Assembly: GCF_002104765.1 (NCBI RefSeq)
Contig: NZ_NCXM01000014.1
Location: 1-64,000, forward strand
DNA length: 64,000 nt
Source: Mycolicibacterium vulneris
Lineage (GTDB): Bacteria > Actinomycetota > Actinomycetes > Mycobacteriales > Mycobacteriaceae
Direction of reading: 5' to 3'
Under the pieces are notes generated by a model, which ran no database searches, was not told the origin of the DNA, and saw only the letters and a list, made by a program, of their open reading frames with translations. Below, piece by piece: positions 27,545 to 36,533 of this stretch (position 1 is its first letter; the number at the start of each line of letters is the position of its first letter). The position numbers and the translations under genes were made by a program.

Positions 27545-27951
27545 GCTGGATTCACCTCGGGGCTGTTGGCCAAGCCGGCGCTGGTGACGAAGCGGCAGCG
27601 GCGCCGCGCAAAGCGCCACTGCCCGCTGGTGTGGGCCAGTTCGTCGTCGTAGATCGCGGGCCGCAGCTGCAGGTCTCCCGCGCGGACGAACAGCACCTGC
27701 GATCTGGCGGTGGCCCGCTCCCCGACGACCTCGATCCGCGCGCTGCCGTTCAGGTGCAGGCCGCGGGCCGCGGCGCGGAACATGCCCGCGATTTCTTCAT
27801 GGCCGGCGAAGGTCTTGCCGTAGACCAGAAATTCGCCGTCGGGCGCGAACAGCTGCACGCACTCGTCGACGTCGCCGACGTCAAGCGCCAGGGCGTATCC
27901 GGCGAGCAGTTCGCGGATCGCGGCCTCATCGTCGCGGGCGTCGCCCGTCAT
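27541..27951 (-). CDS. SnoaL-like / NTF2-fold protein
   Basis: 136 aa, ATG overlapping the aldolase stop by 4 bp. A cone-shaped NTF2-like fold is suggested by the N-terminal pattern AAIRELLAGYALALDVGDVDECVQLFAPDGEFLVYGKTFAGHEEI, common to SnoaL_4-type proteins, which act as isomerases, cyclases or dehydratases on small molecules. The exact reaction is unknown. Translationally coupled on both sides. Confidence 0.8.
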   Translation of the reverse strand: MTGDARDDEAAIRELLAGYALALDVGDVDECVQLFAPDGEFLVYGKTFAGHEEIAGMFRAAARGLHLNGSARIEVVGERATARSQVLFVRAGDLQLRPAIYDDELAHTSGQWRFARRRCRFVTSAGLANSPEVNPA

Positions 27952-28700
27952 CGCGTCGCCTCACGCAGGTGCTCCGCGGCGCCGCGTCGCAGCGCCTGTG
28001 ACTCTGCGGCCAGGGTGATCATGCCGAACCCCAGCTGCGCCATGGCGTGACCCGTCTTGCCGTCCCCGGCGTGAATGCCGGTGACCAGGCCCGCGTCCGA
28101 CGCCGCCCGATGAATGCGCACGATCGCGTCCAGCACATCGGGATGCCGGGTGGCGCCGACGACGCCGGCCCCGAGTGAAATGGCGAGATCGGCCGGGCCG
28201 ACGTAGATTCCGGTGAGTCCGTCGACGGCGCAGATCTCGTGGATACCGGCCAGCGCGGCCGCGGTCTCGATCATCGCGAACACGCCGACTCGTGACTCGT
28301 GGGCGGCGGGGTCGTGTCCGAGGCTGGCGCGCAGCGGGCCGAAGCTGCGCACGCCCCTCGGCGGGGAGCGGGGGGCGGCCACCGCGGCGGCGGCCTGGTC
28401 CGCCGACTCGATCATCGCGATGACGACGGCGTCGGCACCTGCGTCCAGCGCCCGTCCGATCGGCGCCGCACCGGCGTTGGGCAGGCGCACCACGGTGCCA
28501 ACGGGCACGTGCTCGGTGCGGCGCAAGATGCGGGCGATGTCGGCGTCGTCGAGATAGCCGTGTTGGGCGTCGAGACCGACGTAATCGTAACCGGCGCAGG
28601 CGAATTCCTCGGGGCCCAGCTCCGTCGGGCCGGTGACCCAGCCGCCGAAGATCGGGGCCTTGCGGCTCAGCGCCTGCTGCAGGTTGCTCGGCGAAGTCAT
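27948..28700 (-). CDS. HpcH/HpaI-family aldolase
   Basis: 250 aa. Family marks: GYDYVGLDAQHGYLD (about residues 37-51; His46 region), PVGTVVRLPN with its Arg, AMIESADQA and AMIETAAAL metal-site regions, and GPADLAISLG. These enzymes catalyse divalent-metal-dependent retro-aldol cleavage of 2-keto-4-hydroxy acids to pyruvate or a related keto acid and an aldehyde. Here it would serve a late carbon-chain cleavage. Sits 7 bp after the dehydrogenase gene. Confidence 0.88.
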   Translation of the reverse strand: MTSPSNLQQALSRKAPIFGGWVTGPTELGPEEFACAGYDYVGLDAQHGYLDDADIARILRRTEHVPVGTVVRLPNAGAAPIGRALDAGADAVVIAMIESADQAAAAVAAPRSPPRGVRSFGPLRASLGHDPAAHESRVGVFAMIETAAALAGIHEICAVDGLTGIYVGPADLAISLGAGVVGATRHPDVLDAIVRIHRAASDAGLVTGIHAGDGKTGHAMAQLGFGMITLAAESQALRRGAAEHLREATR

Positions 28701-28707
28701 GATCGTC

Positions 28708-29676
28708 TCATTCCGCGATCGCGATCTTGATGCGTTCGGGGTCCGGCCGGCAGGCCAGCTCGAAGGCGTCCTGCACTCCGTCGGTGCCGAACGTGTGGGT
28801 GAGGTAGGCGCCCAACAGCCAGGGGTGCTCGGCGGTGAACTTGCCGGCGAGCTCCAGCATGCGTCGGCGGTCCAGCGTCACACCGGATTTCAGGGTGAGG
28901 TTGTTGCGCAGCATCGTCCGCATGCTGATCGGATACATCTCGTCGTCGGCGACGCCGAAGTAGAATACGGTGCCGCCGGGGGCGGCGGCGTCGATGGCGT
29001 GGTTCAGGGTGGCGACCTGGTGGCCGACGGCCTCGATGACGACGTCCGCGCGGTCGCCGGGTCCGAGCTGGCTCACCCAGCGGTCGCTGGTGGCGCGCAC
29101 CGGGTCGTCGACGCCGAAAGCCCTTGCCAGATGGTGGCGATCGATCGGGTCGACCCCGGTGACCCGCCGCGCGCCCGCCGCCGTGGCGACGTAGGAGAAC
29201 AACAGGCCGATCGATCCCTGGCCGATGATTGCGACGTGCCGGCCGGCCAGGTCACCGAGCTGCTCGCAGGCGTAGAGGACGCAGGCCAGTGGTTGCAGGC
29301 CGACCGCCTGGGCGGGGGTCAGCGCCGGATCGTACGGCGCCAGCCCGTCACCGTTGCTGACGATGCGTTCCATCAGGCCGTCGAATCCCGACGCCCAGCC
29401 GACCACGTGATCGCCGGGGCGGTGTGCGGGGTGCCGACTGGCGATCACCTCGCCGGCGACCTCGTGGATGGGGAAGCCGTCCTTCTCGGGTCCGCTTCGG
29501 CCGTCGTCGCCGGGGATCCGCCCCCTGGCACCGCGAAAGGCCGGCAGATCGCTGCCACAGACACCCGCGGCCAAGAACCGCAGCAGCACCTGCCCATCGG
29601 CCAGGCACTCGGGAGTCTTGTCGTCAATCGTGTTGCGCTCGAACAGGTACGGGGCGATGATCCGGTGGGACCACAC
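28708..29676 (-). CDS. Medium-chain (Zn-type) alcohol dehydrogenase
   Basis: 322 aa from GTG, 1 bp after the P450 stop. N-terminal GroES-like domain with GVCGSDLP (catalytic zinc Cys) and IHEVAG in place of the GHE motif; the four-cysteine structural-zinc lobe seen in AdhE1 is missing. The Rossmann domain has GQGSIG. Likely dehydrogenates the alcohol made by the adjacent P450. Substrate unknown. Confidence 0.85.
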   Translation of the reverse strand: MWSHRIIAPYLFERNTIDDKTPECLADGQVLLRFLAAGVCGSDLPAFRGARGRIPGDDGRSGPEKDGFPIHEVAGEVIASRHPAHRPGDHVVGWASGFDGLMERIVSNGDGLAPYDPALTPAQAVGLQPLACVLYACEQLGDLAGRHVAIIGQGSIGLLFSYVATAAGARRVTGVDPIDRHHLARAFGVDDPVRATSDRWVSQLGPGDRADVVIEAVGHQVATLNHAIDAAAPGGTVFYFGVADDEMYPISMRTMLRNNLTLKSGVTLDRRRMLELAGKFTAEHPWLLGAYLTHTFGTDGVQDAFELACRPDPERIKIAIAE

Positions 29677-29677
29677 G

Positions 29678-30898
29678 TCAGACCTCCACCGGAATGCTGT
29701 TCCAGCCCCACTGGAAGCTGGACGGCAGCCGGGTTGCCATTTCAGCCTGGATCGCGTAATCCGGCACGCGGCGCAGCCACTCCTGCAGCAGCACAGCCAC
29801 TTCCAGCCGTGCCAGGTGGTATCCGATGCAGAAGTGCTGGCCGCGGCCGAACGCCAGGGAGCGGCGGATGGGCCTGTCCCAGATGAATTCGTCGGGCTCG
29901 GGGTATTCCCGCTCGTCGCGGTTGGCCGAGGCGAGCAAGGTGATGACGCGCTGGCCCGGATTCAGGGTCTGGCCGTGAATCGCGAAGGGCTTGCGCACCG
30001 TTCGGGCGAACCATTGCGCCGGCGCACAGAATCGGATCATCTCGTCGCGCGCGACGAGGACGTTGTTGTCCAGGTCGGCGCGCACGGCGGCCAGTTGGTC
30101 GGGCCGCCGGCTGAGCTCCCAGAGCCCGTGCGCGACGATTTTGGGCACCGTCTCGGTCCCACCGATGAAGATGCACAGCATCTGGGTCGCGACTTCCATG
30201 TCGTCGAGCGCGCTGCCATCGGGCAGGTGATAGCCGAGCAGGCCATCAACGACGTCGAGCGGTCCCCCGGACGGATCGGCGCGGCGGCGCTGTACCGCGG
30301 GCAGCAGATATTCGAAGTAGTTGGGCCGCGCTTGGCCGGTGTCCACGCCTTCGCCGGGCTGTGCGAGGCTGCCGGCGTTGACCGTGGCGAGAACCCGCGG
30401 CGCGAGATCTGCTGGTATACCACATAATTCGCAGACGATGGCGGCCACCACGATGCCACCGTAGTCCTGGGTCAAATCGAACGTACCGCCCGGGATCAGG
30501 GCGTCGAGGCGTTCGTTGGCCAGCGTGCGGATCCGGCCCTCCAGGTCCGTGACAGACCGCGGCCGGAACGGGCGGGAGTGGGTGCGCCGGATCTCGCCGT
30601 ACAGGTCCGCGTCGAACATGGCGTGAAACGGCAGCGGGTGCAGCGGCGGGTCGTCGACGGGGCCGCTGTTGTGTTGCGCGAGAACCGATGCCGGTGGCAG
30701 CGTGCCTTCCGAGGCGACGAACGTGCCGTTGTTGACCTCCAGCACCGTCCAGATGTCGTCGAAGCGCGACAGCGCGAAGGTGTCCCACTGCGGCATGTAG
30801 TACACCGGATGGTGGTCGCGCAGGGTTCGGTAATACGGCAACGGATTCGCCATCACCGCCGCGTCGAAGGGATCGTAATGGAAGTCGGTCGTGTTCAC
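29678..30898 (-). CDS. Cytochrome P450
   Basis: 406 aa, the usual bacterial soluble class length. Heme-binding loop FGRGQHFCIG with Cys357, I-helix oxygen-activation motif GGTET (residues 246-250), and K-helix ExxR as EMIR (286-289). It catalyses hydroxylation with electrons from ferredoxin; no ferredoxin or reductase gene lies nearby, so partners must come from elsewhere. It probably starts the pathway coded by this operon. Confidence 0.93.
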   Translation of the reverse strand: MNTTDFHYDPFDAAVMANPLPYYRTLRDHHPVYYMPQWDTFALSRFDDIWTVLEVNNGTFVASEGTLPPASVLAQHNSGPVDDPPLHPLPFHAMFDADLYGEIRRTHSRPFRPRSVTDLEGRIRTLANERLDALIPGGTFDLTQDYGGIVVAAIVCELCGIPADLAPRVLATVNAGSLAQPGEGVDTGQARPNYFEYLLPAVQRRRADPSGGPLDVVDGLLGYHLPDGSALDDMEVATQMLCIFIGGTETVPKIVAHGLWELSRRPDQLAAVRADLDNNVLVARDEMIRFCAPAQWFARTVRKPFAIHGQTLNPGQRVITLLASANRDEREYPEPDEFIWDRPIRRSLAFGRGQHFCIGYHLARLEVAVLLQEWLRRVPDYAIQAEMATRLPSSFQWGWNSIPVEV

Positions 30899-30915
30899 GG
30901 GGTTTCGTCACTCCG

Positions 30916-31620
30916 TCATTGCAGTGGCGATGGCGGGAGGGCCTGCAGAATGGAGTCCTCCCAACCGTCGCGTAACGCGGGAGCCACGCTCATCCATGTG
31001 ACGATCTCGGCCGGTGGGCTCTCCTTCCAGGACGGATAGTGTTCGGCGAAACAGTCCCAGCCGCCGTCCAGCGCCCAGTAGTGGACGACTTCGTTGTAGC
31101 GGAAGGTCGTAGTGAACGAACCTAGCCAGCGCTTACCGGTGCGTTCCGACCACGGAACGTAGAGCCGCTCCAGTTCGCGGATGTAGTCGTCCTGACGCCC
31201 GGGCTTGGTCTGCATGATCTCTTGAATCACCAGCGGCGCAGTGAAATTCGCGTCGCGAAGCTGGGCCAGCGTCTTGTTGCTGGGGCCGGGGTACATGATG
31301 CGGCCCTCCCCCGAGGCGCCGATGTCGGCCAGGAACGCCGACCATTTGCCGGACGAGGCCTCGTGGCTGCCGCCGCGGGCCTGCGCGGCGCCGATCCTGG
31401 CGTAGTCGGCGAAGCCGTCGATCTCCCAGATGACCGTCACCTGCGGCCAGTGACCGTTGTACGGCGTGGATTCCCAGATCGCAAACAGCCGGGCGCCGAG
31501 CTGTTCCATCATCGGCTGATACGTGTCGGTGAAGATTTCGGTGAAGCGGTCGCTTCGCCCGGTCCCCAGCGAGATCGTCTCGTGCAAGTAGAGCAGTGTG
31601 TGGCCGAAGTATTTCTTCAT
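30916..31620 (-). CDS. NIPSNAP/EthD-like dimeric alpha/beta-barrel protein
   Basis: 234 aa, ATG 3 bp after the upstream stop. It appears to be two related halves of about 110 residues, each beginning with a strand and helix pattern like LLYLHETISLGTGRSDRFTEIF and IQEIMQTKPGRQDDYIREL. This suggests a duplicated NIPSNAP or stress-responsive A/B barrel fold. No catalytic residues can be assigned. Its place second in the operon suggests an accessory role with the P450. Confidence 0.6.
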   Translation of the reverse strand: MKKYFGHTLLYLHETISLGTGRSDRFTEIFTDTYQPMMEQLGARLFAIWESTPYNGHWPQVTVIWEIDGFADYARIGAAQARGGSHEASSGKWSAFLADIGASGEGRIMYPGPSNKTLAQLRDANFTAPLVIQEIMQTKPGRQDDYIRELERLYVPWSERTGKRWLGSFTTTFRYNEVVHYWALDGGWDCFAEHYPSWKESPPAEIVTWMSVAPALRDGWEDSILQALPPSPLQ

Positions 31621-31623
31621 GGG

Positions 31624-32187
31624 CTAGTCGAGCCGGATCAGCTCTGAGTCGGCGCCCGAGCCCACGTCGCACAGCAGCGTCTCGGTGGCATCGACGGTCG
31701 CGCCCGGAATGCCCGCCGCCGCAAGCGCATAGCCCTTGAACATGCGAGCCGCGCCGCTGAGCAGGTGCTGCGCCCGGGTCGTCGCGCGGTTCACGCCCAG
31801 GGGCCATCCCTCACCCCACAACGCGACCTCGATCAGCCGGTTGTCCAGCGACTCGAGCACGGCGTCGCGCACCCGGGCGTCGGCGGTGAAGACCTCGGCG
31901 CTGACGGCCAGGCTGGTCGAGCCCGTTCCCAGCCCGGCGAGTTCGGTCTCGAGGTCGGCTGCCCGCACCCCCAGGATCCGCAGCGACCGGGTGTCGCAGC
32001 CCCGCGGCAGCAGCACGGTCACTTCCCAGCCGGCCATGGCCCGGTCGTAGAGCCAGCCGCCGGCGGATCGCACGACATCGACGGCGTTGGCCGCGACGAC
32101 GTCGAGCCGGTAACGCAGACCCTCGCCGTTCGCGCGGGTTGCTTTCGCGGCGCCGGTCTTGCTGATGTCGAACGTCGGAGCGACCAT
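31624..32187 (-). CDS. Conserved protein of unknown function, first gene of the operon
   Basis: 187 aa from the ATG at 32187, which has GAGGA 8 bp upstream; an in-frame GTG start at 32208 is possible. I do not recognise the family. The protein is soluble-looking and Ala/Leu-rich, with no signal peptide or membrane segment. A segment near residues 65-90 (VLLPRGCDTRSLRILGVRAADLE) looks like an alpha/beta fold. It leads the nine-gene operon reaching 24388. Its promoter region contains box 1 of the shared element. Confidence 0.65.
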   Translation of the reverse strand: MVAPTFDISKTGAAKATRANGEGLRYRLDVVAANAVDVVRSAGGWLYDRAMAGWEVTVLLPRGCDTRSLRILGVRAADLETELAGLGTGSTSLAVSAEVFTADARVRDAVLESLDNRLIEVALWGEGWPLGVNRATTRAQHLLSGAARMFKGYALAAAGIPGATVDATETLLCDVGSGADSELIRLD

Positions 32188-32304
32188 CGATCCATTCCTC
32201 ACCACCACCCGCTGCCGATCGGCCGGCGGGTCTCAAGCGCTTGTCATGGGCTTTTCAAGGGCTGGAGCCGCGTCACGCGTCGGGCGATGCGGCTCACCGG
32301 ACAG

Positions 32305-32332
32305 CGTGACACTTCTGGCGAAATTTGTAAAG
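32305..32332. promoter_or_regulatory. Box 1 of the shared TetR-type operator
   Basis: TGACACTT (32307-32314), 9 bp, TTTGTAAAG (32324-32332), framed by the dyad CGTGACA (32305-32311) and TGTAAAG (32326-32332). It lies about 120 bp upstream of the nine-gene minus-strand operon and just past the CoA-transferase stop. The TGACA arm points away from the operon here, which favours an operator over a plain promoter. Confidence 0.7.
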
Positions 32333-32347
32333 GTCCTCGGCGGCCCG

Positions 32348-33517
32348 TCAGGACCCGCGGCGCGCTTCGAGGTCGGCCAGGACTTCCGCGGTGTGCTGCC
32401 CGAGTTCCGGTGCCGGAGAACGCGGAGCCCACGGCGTCCCATGGAAATCCGCGGGTGTGGCCACCATCGGCACGGCGGCGTCGCCGTCGGGGACGTCGAC
32501 GATGCCGCCCGCGGCGTGGAACTGTTCGTCGGCGACGACGTCCTCCAGCGTGTTGATCGGCGACCAGAAGAAATCCGGTTCGCCGGCGAAGACCTGCGCC
32601 CACTCGTCGAGCGGCCGCGTCGCGAAGATTTCGTCCAGCTCGGCGATCAGCACGGTCGAGTTGACGGCCCGGGCGCGGGCATCGGCGAACCGGGGGTCGT
32701 CGCGCCACTCGGGCCGGCCCACCGCACGGCACAGCGCCGGCCAGTGCCGCTCGGGCTCCAGGCCGACGATCCAGAACCGCCGCCCGTCGGCCGCGGCGTA
32801 GTTGTTCATGCACGGGTTGCCCATCGTTTCGCGCTGGCCGATCGCGATCGGCTGGCCGCTCATCAGATAGGTGTTGAGGTCGAAGCTCACGGTGTAGGCG
32901 CCCTGCCGGTAGAGCGAGGTGGTCACCAGCTGGCCCGTCCCGGTGCGTTCGCGCGCGAGCAGGGCCGCGCACACGGCCGCGGCCATCGTCATCCCGGCGG
33001 AGTGGTCGCCCATCCCGCCGCGCTGAAACGGGGGCGTGTCGCCGGGCCGGGTGAGCAGGTGGGCCACCCCGGCCCGGGACCAGAACGCGGCGACGTCGAA
33101 CGCGGCCCGGTCGGCGTCGGGTCCATCTTCGCCGTACCCGGTGATGAGCCCGTAGACCAGCCGCGGGTTGGCGGCCGACACCGTCTCGAAGTCCAGGCCG
33201 AGGCGCCGCAGCGCGCCGGGGCGCACATTGGTCAGGAAAACGTCTGCGTCGGTGAGCAATTCGAACGCGGTGCCGCGGCCCTCGTCGGTTCCCAGGTCCA
33301 GCACGACGCTGCGCTTGGACCGGTTGTCCATCTCGAACGGCGGATTGACGCCCAGATCGCAACCCAGCATCCGGCCGAACATGCGCGCCGGATCACCGGT
33401 AGGCGGTTCGATTTTGATCACGTCGGCGCCCCAGTCCGCCAGGATGCCGCCGGCGGCCGGTCCGGCCACCCAGACCCCGAGTTCGACGACTTTGACGCCT
33501 GCTACCGGTCCCGCCAT
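32348..33517 (-). CDS. CaiB/BaiF family (class III) CoA-transferase
   Basis: 389 aa from the ATG at 33517 (AGGAA 8 bp upstream); the longer open frame to 33907 runs into the divergent gene. Family features: VVELGVWVAGPAAGGILADWGADVIKIEPP at the N-terminus, DNRSKRSVVLDL (residues 64-75) and the catalytic Asp171 in GGMGDHSAG, which forms the acyl-aspartyl intermediate. It moves CoA between acids and would activate a carboxylic acid of the pathway for beta-oxidation. It ends 15 bp from box 1. Confidence 0.9.
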   Translation of the reverse strand: MAGPVAGVKVVELGVWVAGPAAGGILADWGADVIKIEPPTGDPARMFGRMLGCDLGVNPPFEMDNRSKRSVVLDLGTDEGRGTAFELLTDADVFLTNVRPGALRRLGLDFETVSAANPRLVYGLITGYGEDGPDADRAAFDVAAFWSRAGVAHLLTRPGDTPPFQRGGMGDHSAGMTMAAAVCAALLARERTGTGQLVTTSLYRQGAYTVSFDLNTYLMSGQPIAIGQRETMGNPCMNNYAAADGRRFWIVGLEPERHWPALCRAVGRPEWRDDPRFADARARAVNSTVLIAELDEIFATRPLDEWAQVFAGEPDFFWSPINTLEDVVADEQFHAAGGIVDVPDGDAAVPMVATPADFHGTPWAPRSPAPELGQHTAEVLADLEARRGS

Positions 33518-33742
33518 GGATAAGTTCCTACCCTGTCGGCGCGCCGGGGCGCACGGCTCCCCCCGGCGGTGCGGCCTCAGCTCGTCACGCGCGGCTCGCG
33601 CACCGCGGAGGTGCCGTCGGGTGCGCGTGACCACCGACACCGGCGCACCGGGAAAGCGCTCCGCCGACATCCGGATCCGACGCGCCGCCCCATCCGGGCG
33701 CCGCACGTGATTGGGTGGAGGGCAAGCAACCGGGAGGAACGC

Positions 33743-34429
33743 ATGACTCTGGTGGCCGGGCGCGGTCCGCTCAGCAGCGATCCCGCGGGGCGCTTCTCGC
33801 CCCCGATACCCGACGATGTCGTGTACGTCGAACCGCACCCCCGGCGCGTGCAGGCCGTCAAGGACGGCCGCGTGGTGATCGACACCGAACGGGCGCTGAT
33901 GGTGCACCGGCGCGGCCGGCCGCTCAGCTACGCCTTCGCGGCCGACGAGGTCGGCGACCTACCCAGCGAGCCGGAACCCGAGGCACCCGGTTTCGTCCAG
34001 GTGCCCTGGGACGCGGTCGACACCTGGCTCGAAGAGGGGCGCAGGCTCGTGCACTACCCGCCCAACCCTTATCACCGCGTCGATTGCCGTCCGACCCAAC
34101 GCCGCCTGCGCGTCCGCGTCGCCGACACCACGCTGGTGGACACCGACGACACGGTGATCGTGTTCGAGACCGCGCTCGCCCCACGGCTCTACGTCGATCC
34201 GGCACACGTGCGCACCGATCTGTTGCGGCGCTCCGAGACGGAGAGTTACTGCAATTACAAGGGTTTCGCGACGTATTGGTCGTTCGACTCGGGCGATGAT
34301 GTCGTCTCCGACGTCGCGTGGTGCTATCCCGGCCCGCCGCCGGAAAGCCTGCCCATCAGGGGATTCCTCAGCTTCGACGACACCCGCGTGGAGATGACGG
34401 CCGAGCTGCCGGTCAGCGGCCGTAGCTAG
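33743..34429 (+). CDS. DUF427 double-domain protein
   Basis: 228 aa from the ATG at 33743 with GGGAGGAA upstream. It contains two DUF427 repeats, about residues 28-100 and 115-215; the second has SYCNYKGFATYWSF, a conserved segment of the family. The function of DUF427 is not established; the fold is a small beta-tent. Divergent from the CoA-transferase with a 225-bp spacer in which I find no copy of the TetR box. It overlaps the acyl-CoA dehydrogenase end by 17 bp. Confidence 0.78.
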   Translation: MTLVAGRGPLSSDPAGRFSPPIPDDVVYVEPHPRRVQAVKDGRVVIDTERALMVHRRGRPLSYAFAADEVGDLPSEPEPEAPGFVQVPWDAVDTWLEEGRRLVHYPPNPYHRVDCRPTQRRLRVRVADTTLVDTDDTVIVFETALAPRLYVDPAHVRTDLLRRSETESYCNYKGFATYWSFDSGDDVVSDVAWCYPGPPPESLPIRGFLSFDDTRVEMTAELPVSGRS

Positions 34430-35588
34430 GACGCCCCAGACCCAGCTCGTGCTGGGCGATCATGTTGCGGAACACCTCCATGGTGCCGCCGTAGATGCCA
34501 GCCGGCACGCCGTGCCGGAAGATGAACTCGATGGCGCCGTCGTCCGCGGAACCCGTTGTGTCGGTGGGCAATGCCGATGCCGTCCCCAGCAGGTCCATCA
34601 ATTCCTGGGTGACCTCACGCATTGTCTGGATGAGCGCCACCCGCCCGTACATTCCCGGAGTGGACATGGCCGCCTCGATGCGGGCCATGCTGCGCCCGAG
34701 CCGGTATTTCGTGGCGTCGTCGTCGATCGGGCGCCGACCGGCCGCATCGGGCGTGGCCAGGACCGCCGCGACCCCGTCGGCCGCCTCGGCCATCAGGTGG
34801 CCGTGCTCCGACAGCATCGAAATGTTCTGCAGTCCATGGTCTTCGGGATCGGTAATGCCATGCTCGGCGTCGAGGGCGAACCGCATCACCGTCCAGCCGC
34901 CGTTGACCTCACCGATCCGGTAGAGGTCATCGACCCGCACGTCGCTGTAGTACACGATGTTGGTGCGGTCACCGTCCACCGTGCGGATGCCCTGGATCTC
35001 GATGCCGTCGGAATCCAGCGGCACCAGAAACATGGTCAGGTTCTTGTGTTTGCGTCCCTGCGGATCGGTGTTGGTCAGCAGGAAGACGTACTCGGCGTTC
35101 TGCGCGTTCGAGGTGAACATCTTGGAGCCGTTGATCACCCAGCCCGATCCGTCCCGCACGGCGCGGGTCTTGCAGGTGGCGACGTCGGAGCCGCCTTCTG
35201 GCTCCGTGTAGCCCAGGCAGAGCCGGATCTCCCCGGACAGCACGCCCGGCAGGATCGCGTCGGCGAGTTCGGCCGCCCCGAATTGCTTCACCAACCGCGC
35301 GACGACCGCCGTGGTGCCCCAGTGGAACCACGGCGTGTGCGCGCGCCCGACCTCGAGGTGGAAGATTCGCCGGCGCACCGGGTTGAATCCCCCTTCGGAC
35401 TCCAGCTTGTAGTCCGACGTCAGGTAGCCCTCTTCGCCCAGCGCCAAATGCACTTGCTCACTGAAGTTTTCGCCGGTCTCTCGATCACGGCGCCGCACCT
35501 CGTCGGTGACGTGTTTCGCGATGAACGCCCGGGTCTGGTCAAAGAAGTCCTGATCATCGGGCGAGAGCACCACACGGGAGAAGTCCAT
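34413..35588 (-). CDS. Acyl-CoA dehydrogenase
   Basis: 391 aa. Middle-domain FAD and substrate motif YTEPEGGSDVATCKT (about residues 127-141), SKMFTSNAQNAEYVF after it, and the C-terminal signature GIYGGTMEVFRNMIAQHELGLGRP. FAD-dependent alpha,beta-desaturation of an acyl-CoA, in the branch of the family used for bulky substrates in actinobacteria. Third gene of a minus-strand operon with the LLM gene (19 bp) and the thioesterase. Confidence 0.92.
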   Translation of the reverse strand: MDFSRVVLSPDDQDFFDQTRAFIAKHVTDEVRRRDRETGENFSEQVHLALGEEGYLTSDYKLESEGGFNPVRRRIFHLEVGRAHTPWFHWGTTAVVARLVKQFGAAELADAILPGVLSGEIRLCLGYTEPEGGSDVATCKTRAVRDGSGWVINGSKMFTSNAQNAEYVFLLTNTDPQGRKHKNLTMFLVPLDSDGIEIQGIRTVDGDRTNIVYYSDVRVDDLYRIGEVNGGWTVMRFALDAEHGITDPEDHGLQNISMLSEHGHLMAEAADGVAAVLATPDAAGRRPIDDDATKYRLGRSMARIEAAMSTPGMYGRVALIQTMREVTQELMDLLGTASALPTDTTGSADDGAIEFIFRHGVPAGIYGGTMEVFRNMIAQHELGLGRPSYGR

Positions 35589-35607
35589 GAGAACGTCTGT
35601 GATCCAA

Positions 35608-36528
35608 CTAGGCCGCGTCGACGACCAGGGTACGGAACCGGTCGAGCGTCTCGAGCGCGTGCGTGATGCTGTCGCCGGGTAGATGGATGCTGACCCACGT
35701 CACGCCCAGCTTCGCCAGCTTGTCCAGGCCCTCGAGGTAGGCGTCGGGGTTGAAGTCGTCGCTCGCGGGGTTGCCGCCCTCGAAGTTGGTGAAGGTGATG
35801 TCGATTCCAGACCAATCCCGCAGCGCCGCATCGCATCTGCGCCGCAGATCGTCGATGCCGCCGGCGAGCTTCTGCACGGAGTCGATGACGGCGGTGCCGG
35901 CCGTCTGGGCCAGCTGCGGGGGCGCGGGGAACGGACACCAGCCGTCGCCGTACCGGGCGACGCGCTGCCGTGATGACGACGTATTGCCGCCGATCCAGAT
36001 CGGCGGATGCGGATCGCTCACCGGCCGGGGATGCGCGGTGATGCCACGCGCGTTGAAATGTTTGCCTTCAAAGGAGATATCGTCGCCGGTCCAGATGGCC
36101 CGGATCACCTGGAGGGATTCCTCGAACAGCTCGGCGCGCTCGTCGAAGCTCACCCCGAGTGCCGCGAACTCGCGCTTGAGGTAGCCCACGCCCACCGCGA
36201 GCGTGAATCGACCACCGGAGAGCAGGTCGAGGGTGGCGCCGGACTTGGCCACCACGAACGGGTTTCGGTACGGCAGCACCACGATGTTGGGGATCAGCCG
36301 CAGCGTGGACGTCGTGGCCGCCGCGAAACCCAAGGCGACAAAAGGGTCCAACGCGTCGTGGCCGCCGGCCTCCAGCCATCGCTGCGAGGGCGCCGGGTGA
36401 TCGGTGAAGCCGAAACCGTGAATCCCGGCCGCCTCGGCCGCCGCGGCCACCTTGCCGATACCGTCCCCGCTCACCAGCTCCGGGTTGTACGGATGACTGT
36501 GCATCGGGTGGGTGATGGTGAACCGCAT
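35608..36528 (-). CDS. LLM-class (F420-type) oxidoreductase
   Basis: 306 aa single TIM-barrel domain of the luciferase-like family. GFGFTDHPAPS (about residues 38-48), LLSGGRFTLAVGVGYLKREFAALG (about 102-125) and IWIGGNTSSSRQRVARYGDGWCP are typical of F420-dependent mycobacterial members, including the TIGR03619 group. Likely reduces or oxidises a C=C or alcohol with F420. Starts 5 bp after the thioesterase stop. Confidence 0.85.
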   Translation of the reverse strand: MRFTITHPMHSHPYNPELVSGDGIGKVAAAAEAAGIHGFGFTDHPAPSQRWLEAGGHDALDPFVALGFAAATTSTLRLIPNIVVLPYRNPFVVAKSGATLDLLSGGRFTLAVGVGYLKREFAALGVSFDERAELFEESLQVIRAIWTGDDISFEGKHFNARGITAHPRPVSDPHPPIWIGGNTSSSRQRVARYGDGWCPFPAPPQLAQTAGTAVIDSVQKLAGGIDDLRRRCDAALRDWSGIDITFTNFEGGNPASDDFNPDAYLEGLDKLAKLGVTWVSIHLPGDSITHALETLDRFRTLVVDAA

Positions 36529-36533
36529 GGCCG

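Noticed and set aside
33625..33660. A possible fifth TetR box, CGTGACCAC... GGGAAAG, between the CoA-transferase and DUF427 genes
   Set aside because: The right arm TGTAAAG is absent at the needed spacing and the TGACAC core is broken.
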